A program made the position numbers and the translations under genes. The notes under the pieces were generated by a model. The model was not told the DNA's origin and made no database searches. It saw nothing but the letters and a program-made list of their open reading frames with translations. From positions 1-44,621 of the forward strand of contig JANSXS010000025.1 in the NCBI GenBank assembly GCA_024742835.1: a stretch of 44,621 nucleotides of DNA, written 5' to 3'. This stretch comes from Paracoccaceae bacterium. GTDB lineage: Bacteria > Pseudomonadota > Alphaproteobacteria > Rhodobacterales > Rhodobacteraceae. Shown here piece after piece: positions 43,251-44,621 of this stretch; position 1 is the first letter of the stretch; every line of letters starts with the position of its first letter.

Positions 43251-44621
43251 ATGGCGACCTTCCGACTGACGACGAACGATGACAACATCACCGGCACCGG
43301 CGGGACCGACACGCTTGAGGTGCCAAATAACAACGCCAATCTTGTCGGAACGGATGTCGTGGATCTTGGGGCCGGTCATGACACGGTCGTCTTCGAGCGA
43401 ACCACGAACGTCGCCTTTTCATATCTGCGGATGGCCGGGTTTTCGGGCATCGACGAGCTGGACGCGACTGCGGGAAGCAGCGCCTTCTTCTCGATCAGTG
43501 ACACGCTTGTTTCGCAGTCTGATTTCAACACCCTGACCATCACGTTCGATGGCGATCCGCTTTTGATGGATCTGGGCGATCTGACGCCGGGCTTTGGCAC
43601 GGTGCGCCTGAATGGCAGCGGGCAGGTGACCCTACAGGATGATGATCAGGCGGTGGAGATGTCCAGCGGCGTATCCGGGCAGGTCATCGGCGGGGCGAAG
43701 AACGACACGATCACAGGCAACGGCGGCAATGACATTTTCGAGTCTGGCGCCGGCGCGGATGTGCTGACGGGCGGAACTGGCACCAACACGCTGACCGGCG
43801 GCGTGGATACGGATCGTTTCGTGATCAGCACTGGTGAGACGGTGACGATCACCGATTTCGAAGGGTCTGCCAATTACGAACTGATCGACCTGCGCGCCTT
43901 TGCCGGGGTCGGGTTCGGCGATCTGACGATCACCGCGAATAGCGGCAATGCGCGCATCGTTCTGCCGGGTGATGCGGCGACGATCACGCTGACGGGTGTG
44001 GACAGCGCCACGCTGAGCGCGGCGGATTTCCTGTTTGATGGGCAGGTGACGCCGCAGATTTTCACCTTATCGGGTGGTGCCGACGATTTTAACGGCGGTG
44101 CAGGCAATGATATCTTCGACTACATCGGGGCAAACAGTCAGCTCGATGCATCGGTCGATGATCTGGACGGTGGCACGGGGATTGATGTGCTGCGCGTCTT
44201 CGGCGGCGATCGGGTGCTTGGACCCGCACGGGTCGATGCGCTGACAGGGATCGAGGTGATCGATCTGACGAATGTCACCGGCAATCTGGCCGTGGCGCTG
44301 GATGCCGACAACGCGGTCAGTTCCGACACGCAGGCGATCACTGTGCGCTTTGGCAGCAACGCGCTTGATCTGAATACGGGTGGCGTAAGCTCGGCGAGCC
44401 AGGTCATCGCGGACGGGTCGGGCACGATCACGCTGGCGGCGGGGTCGCCGGGGCAGATGCTGACGCTTGGTGACAGCGCCGGGGGCACGGTGAACACCGG
44501 ACCTACCGCGACTGTCGTTCAGGGCGGTGCGCAGGGCGACAGCATCACAGGCTCGGATGGCGACGACACGTTTGGTGGCGGCGCGGGCGACGACACGCTG
44601 ATTGGCGCGGGCGGCAATGAC
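43251..44621 (+). CDS. RTX-type calcium-binding repeat protein, 3' end beyond window
   Basis: The frame opened by ATG 43251 stays open to the window end (457 codons). Hemolysin-type repeats rich in GGxGxD occur near residues 143-180 (GGAKNDTITGNGGNDIFESG), 274-292 (GGADDFNGGAGNDIFD) and 421-457 (GSDGDDTFGGGAGDDTL). Beta-rich segments separate them. Such proteins bind Ca2+, are usually secreted by type I systems through a C-terminal signal (not visible here), and act as S-layer, adhesin or enzyme scaffolds. No signal peptide is seen. Placement next to the glycan locus suggests a surface role. It is acidic and Thr/Asp-rich. Confidence 0.85.
   Translation, partial: MATFRLTTNDDNITGTGGTDTLEVPNNNANLVGTDVVDLGAGHDTVVFERTTNVAFSYLRMAGFSGIDELDATAGSSAFFSISDTLVSQSDFNTLTITFDGDPLLMDLGDLTPGFGTVRLNGSGQVTLQDDDQAVEMSSGVSGQVIGGAKNDTITGNGGNDIFESGAGADVLTGGTGTNTLTGGVDTDRFVISTGETVTITDFEGSANYELIDLRAFAGVGFGDLTITANSGNARIVLPGDAATITLTGVDSATLSAADFLFDGQVTPQIFTLSGGADDFNGGAGNDIFDYIGANSQLDASVDDLDGGTGIDVLRVFGGDRVLGPARVDALTGIEVIDLTNVTGNLAVALDADNAVSSDTQAITVRFGSNALDLNTGGVSSASQVIADGSGTITLAAGSPGQMLTLGDSAGGTVNTGPTATVVQGGAQGDSITGSDGDDTFGGGAGDDTLIGAGGND

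Noticed and set aside
43674..44621. Regularly spaced short repeats resembling a CRISPR array
   Set aside because: They are codon-phased GGxGxD RTX repeats inside one open reading frame, with no conserved identical direct repeat.
1..44621. tRNA or rRNA genes
   Set aside because: Intergenic regions were read for cloverleaf or rRNA-like conserved sequence and none was recognised.

Overview
The window is a chromosomal stretch of an alphaproteobacterium, most likely a Rhodobacteraceae member of the Roseobacter group. This rests on high GC with strongly GC-biased third codon positions, on Roseobacter-type protein families (GcvT-fused dimethylglycine/sarcosine dehydrogenases, a roseobacter-type gamma-glutamyltransferase, a DUF2793 protein) and on an intergenic palindromic repeat of a type I recall from this group. 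No rRNA, tRNA, CRISPR array or complete mobile element was seen. All functional calls come from reading motifs; no database search was run.

Left part (1-19284), mostly housekeeping. A four-gene rightward operon (RidA-like end, glycerophosphodiester phosphodiesterase, COG3146 acyltransferase-like protein, pterin dehydratase phhB) converges on a Prx5-type peroxiredoxin. Then come a ferredoxin-reductase-like flavoprotein overlapping rsmD, a convergent UbiH-type hydroxylase, a methyltransferase, an amidase, an aminotransferase, ftsK, lolA, a small transglycosylase lipoprotein, hspQ and ggt. A partner-switching pair (STAS anti-anti-sigma and RsbW-like ATPase) is divergent from a free-methionine-sulfoxide reductase. 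A LysE exporter closes this part.

Middle (19298-27060), a one-carbon cassette. A DMGDH-like enzyme, a medium-chain oxidoreductase, betaine-homocysteine methyltransferase (bmt) and a SARDH-like enzyme all read rightward. Together they could take glycine betaine to dimethylglycine, sarcosine and glycine, delivering methyl groups to homocysteine and folate. A two-hairpin extragenic palindrome lies between bmt and the SARDH-like gene. rluA follows.

Right part (27076-44621), cell-surface polysaccharide. A leftward run (aldehyde dehydrogenase, GT25 glycosyltransferase, alpha-1,2-fucosyltransferase, and a kinase-like protein that appears fused to a degenerate acyl-CoA-synthetase C-terminal domain) probably decorates LPS or another surface glycan. 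After a 1-Cys peroxiredoxin and a DUF2306 membrane protein come a decayed IS5-type transposase and a lone DUF2793 (head-spike or tail-fibre-like) protein. A leftward block follows: ugd of the short enterobacterial type, a CgeB-like glycosyltransferase, an 1102-residue multidomain glycosyltransferase and a sulfotransferase. It is divergent from a GSCFA protein and an RTX-type calcium-binding protein cut by the window end. This looks like a sulfated, uronic-acid-containing surface glycan locus.

The observations most worth following are: a repeated approximately 80-residue 'GWA' module shared by the two adjacent glycosyltransferases; the kinase/ANL-C fusion; the DUF2793 gene beside a capsule-like locus; the betaine cassette with an unexplained oxidoreductase inside it; and stem-loops that include or abut the paired stop codons at the tight convergent gene junctions.
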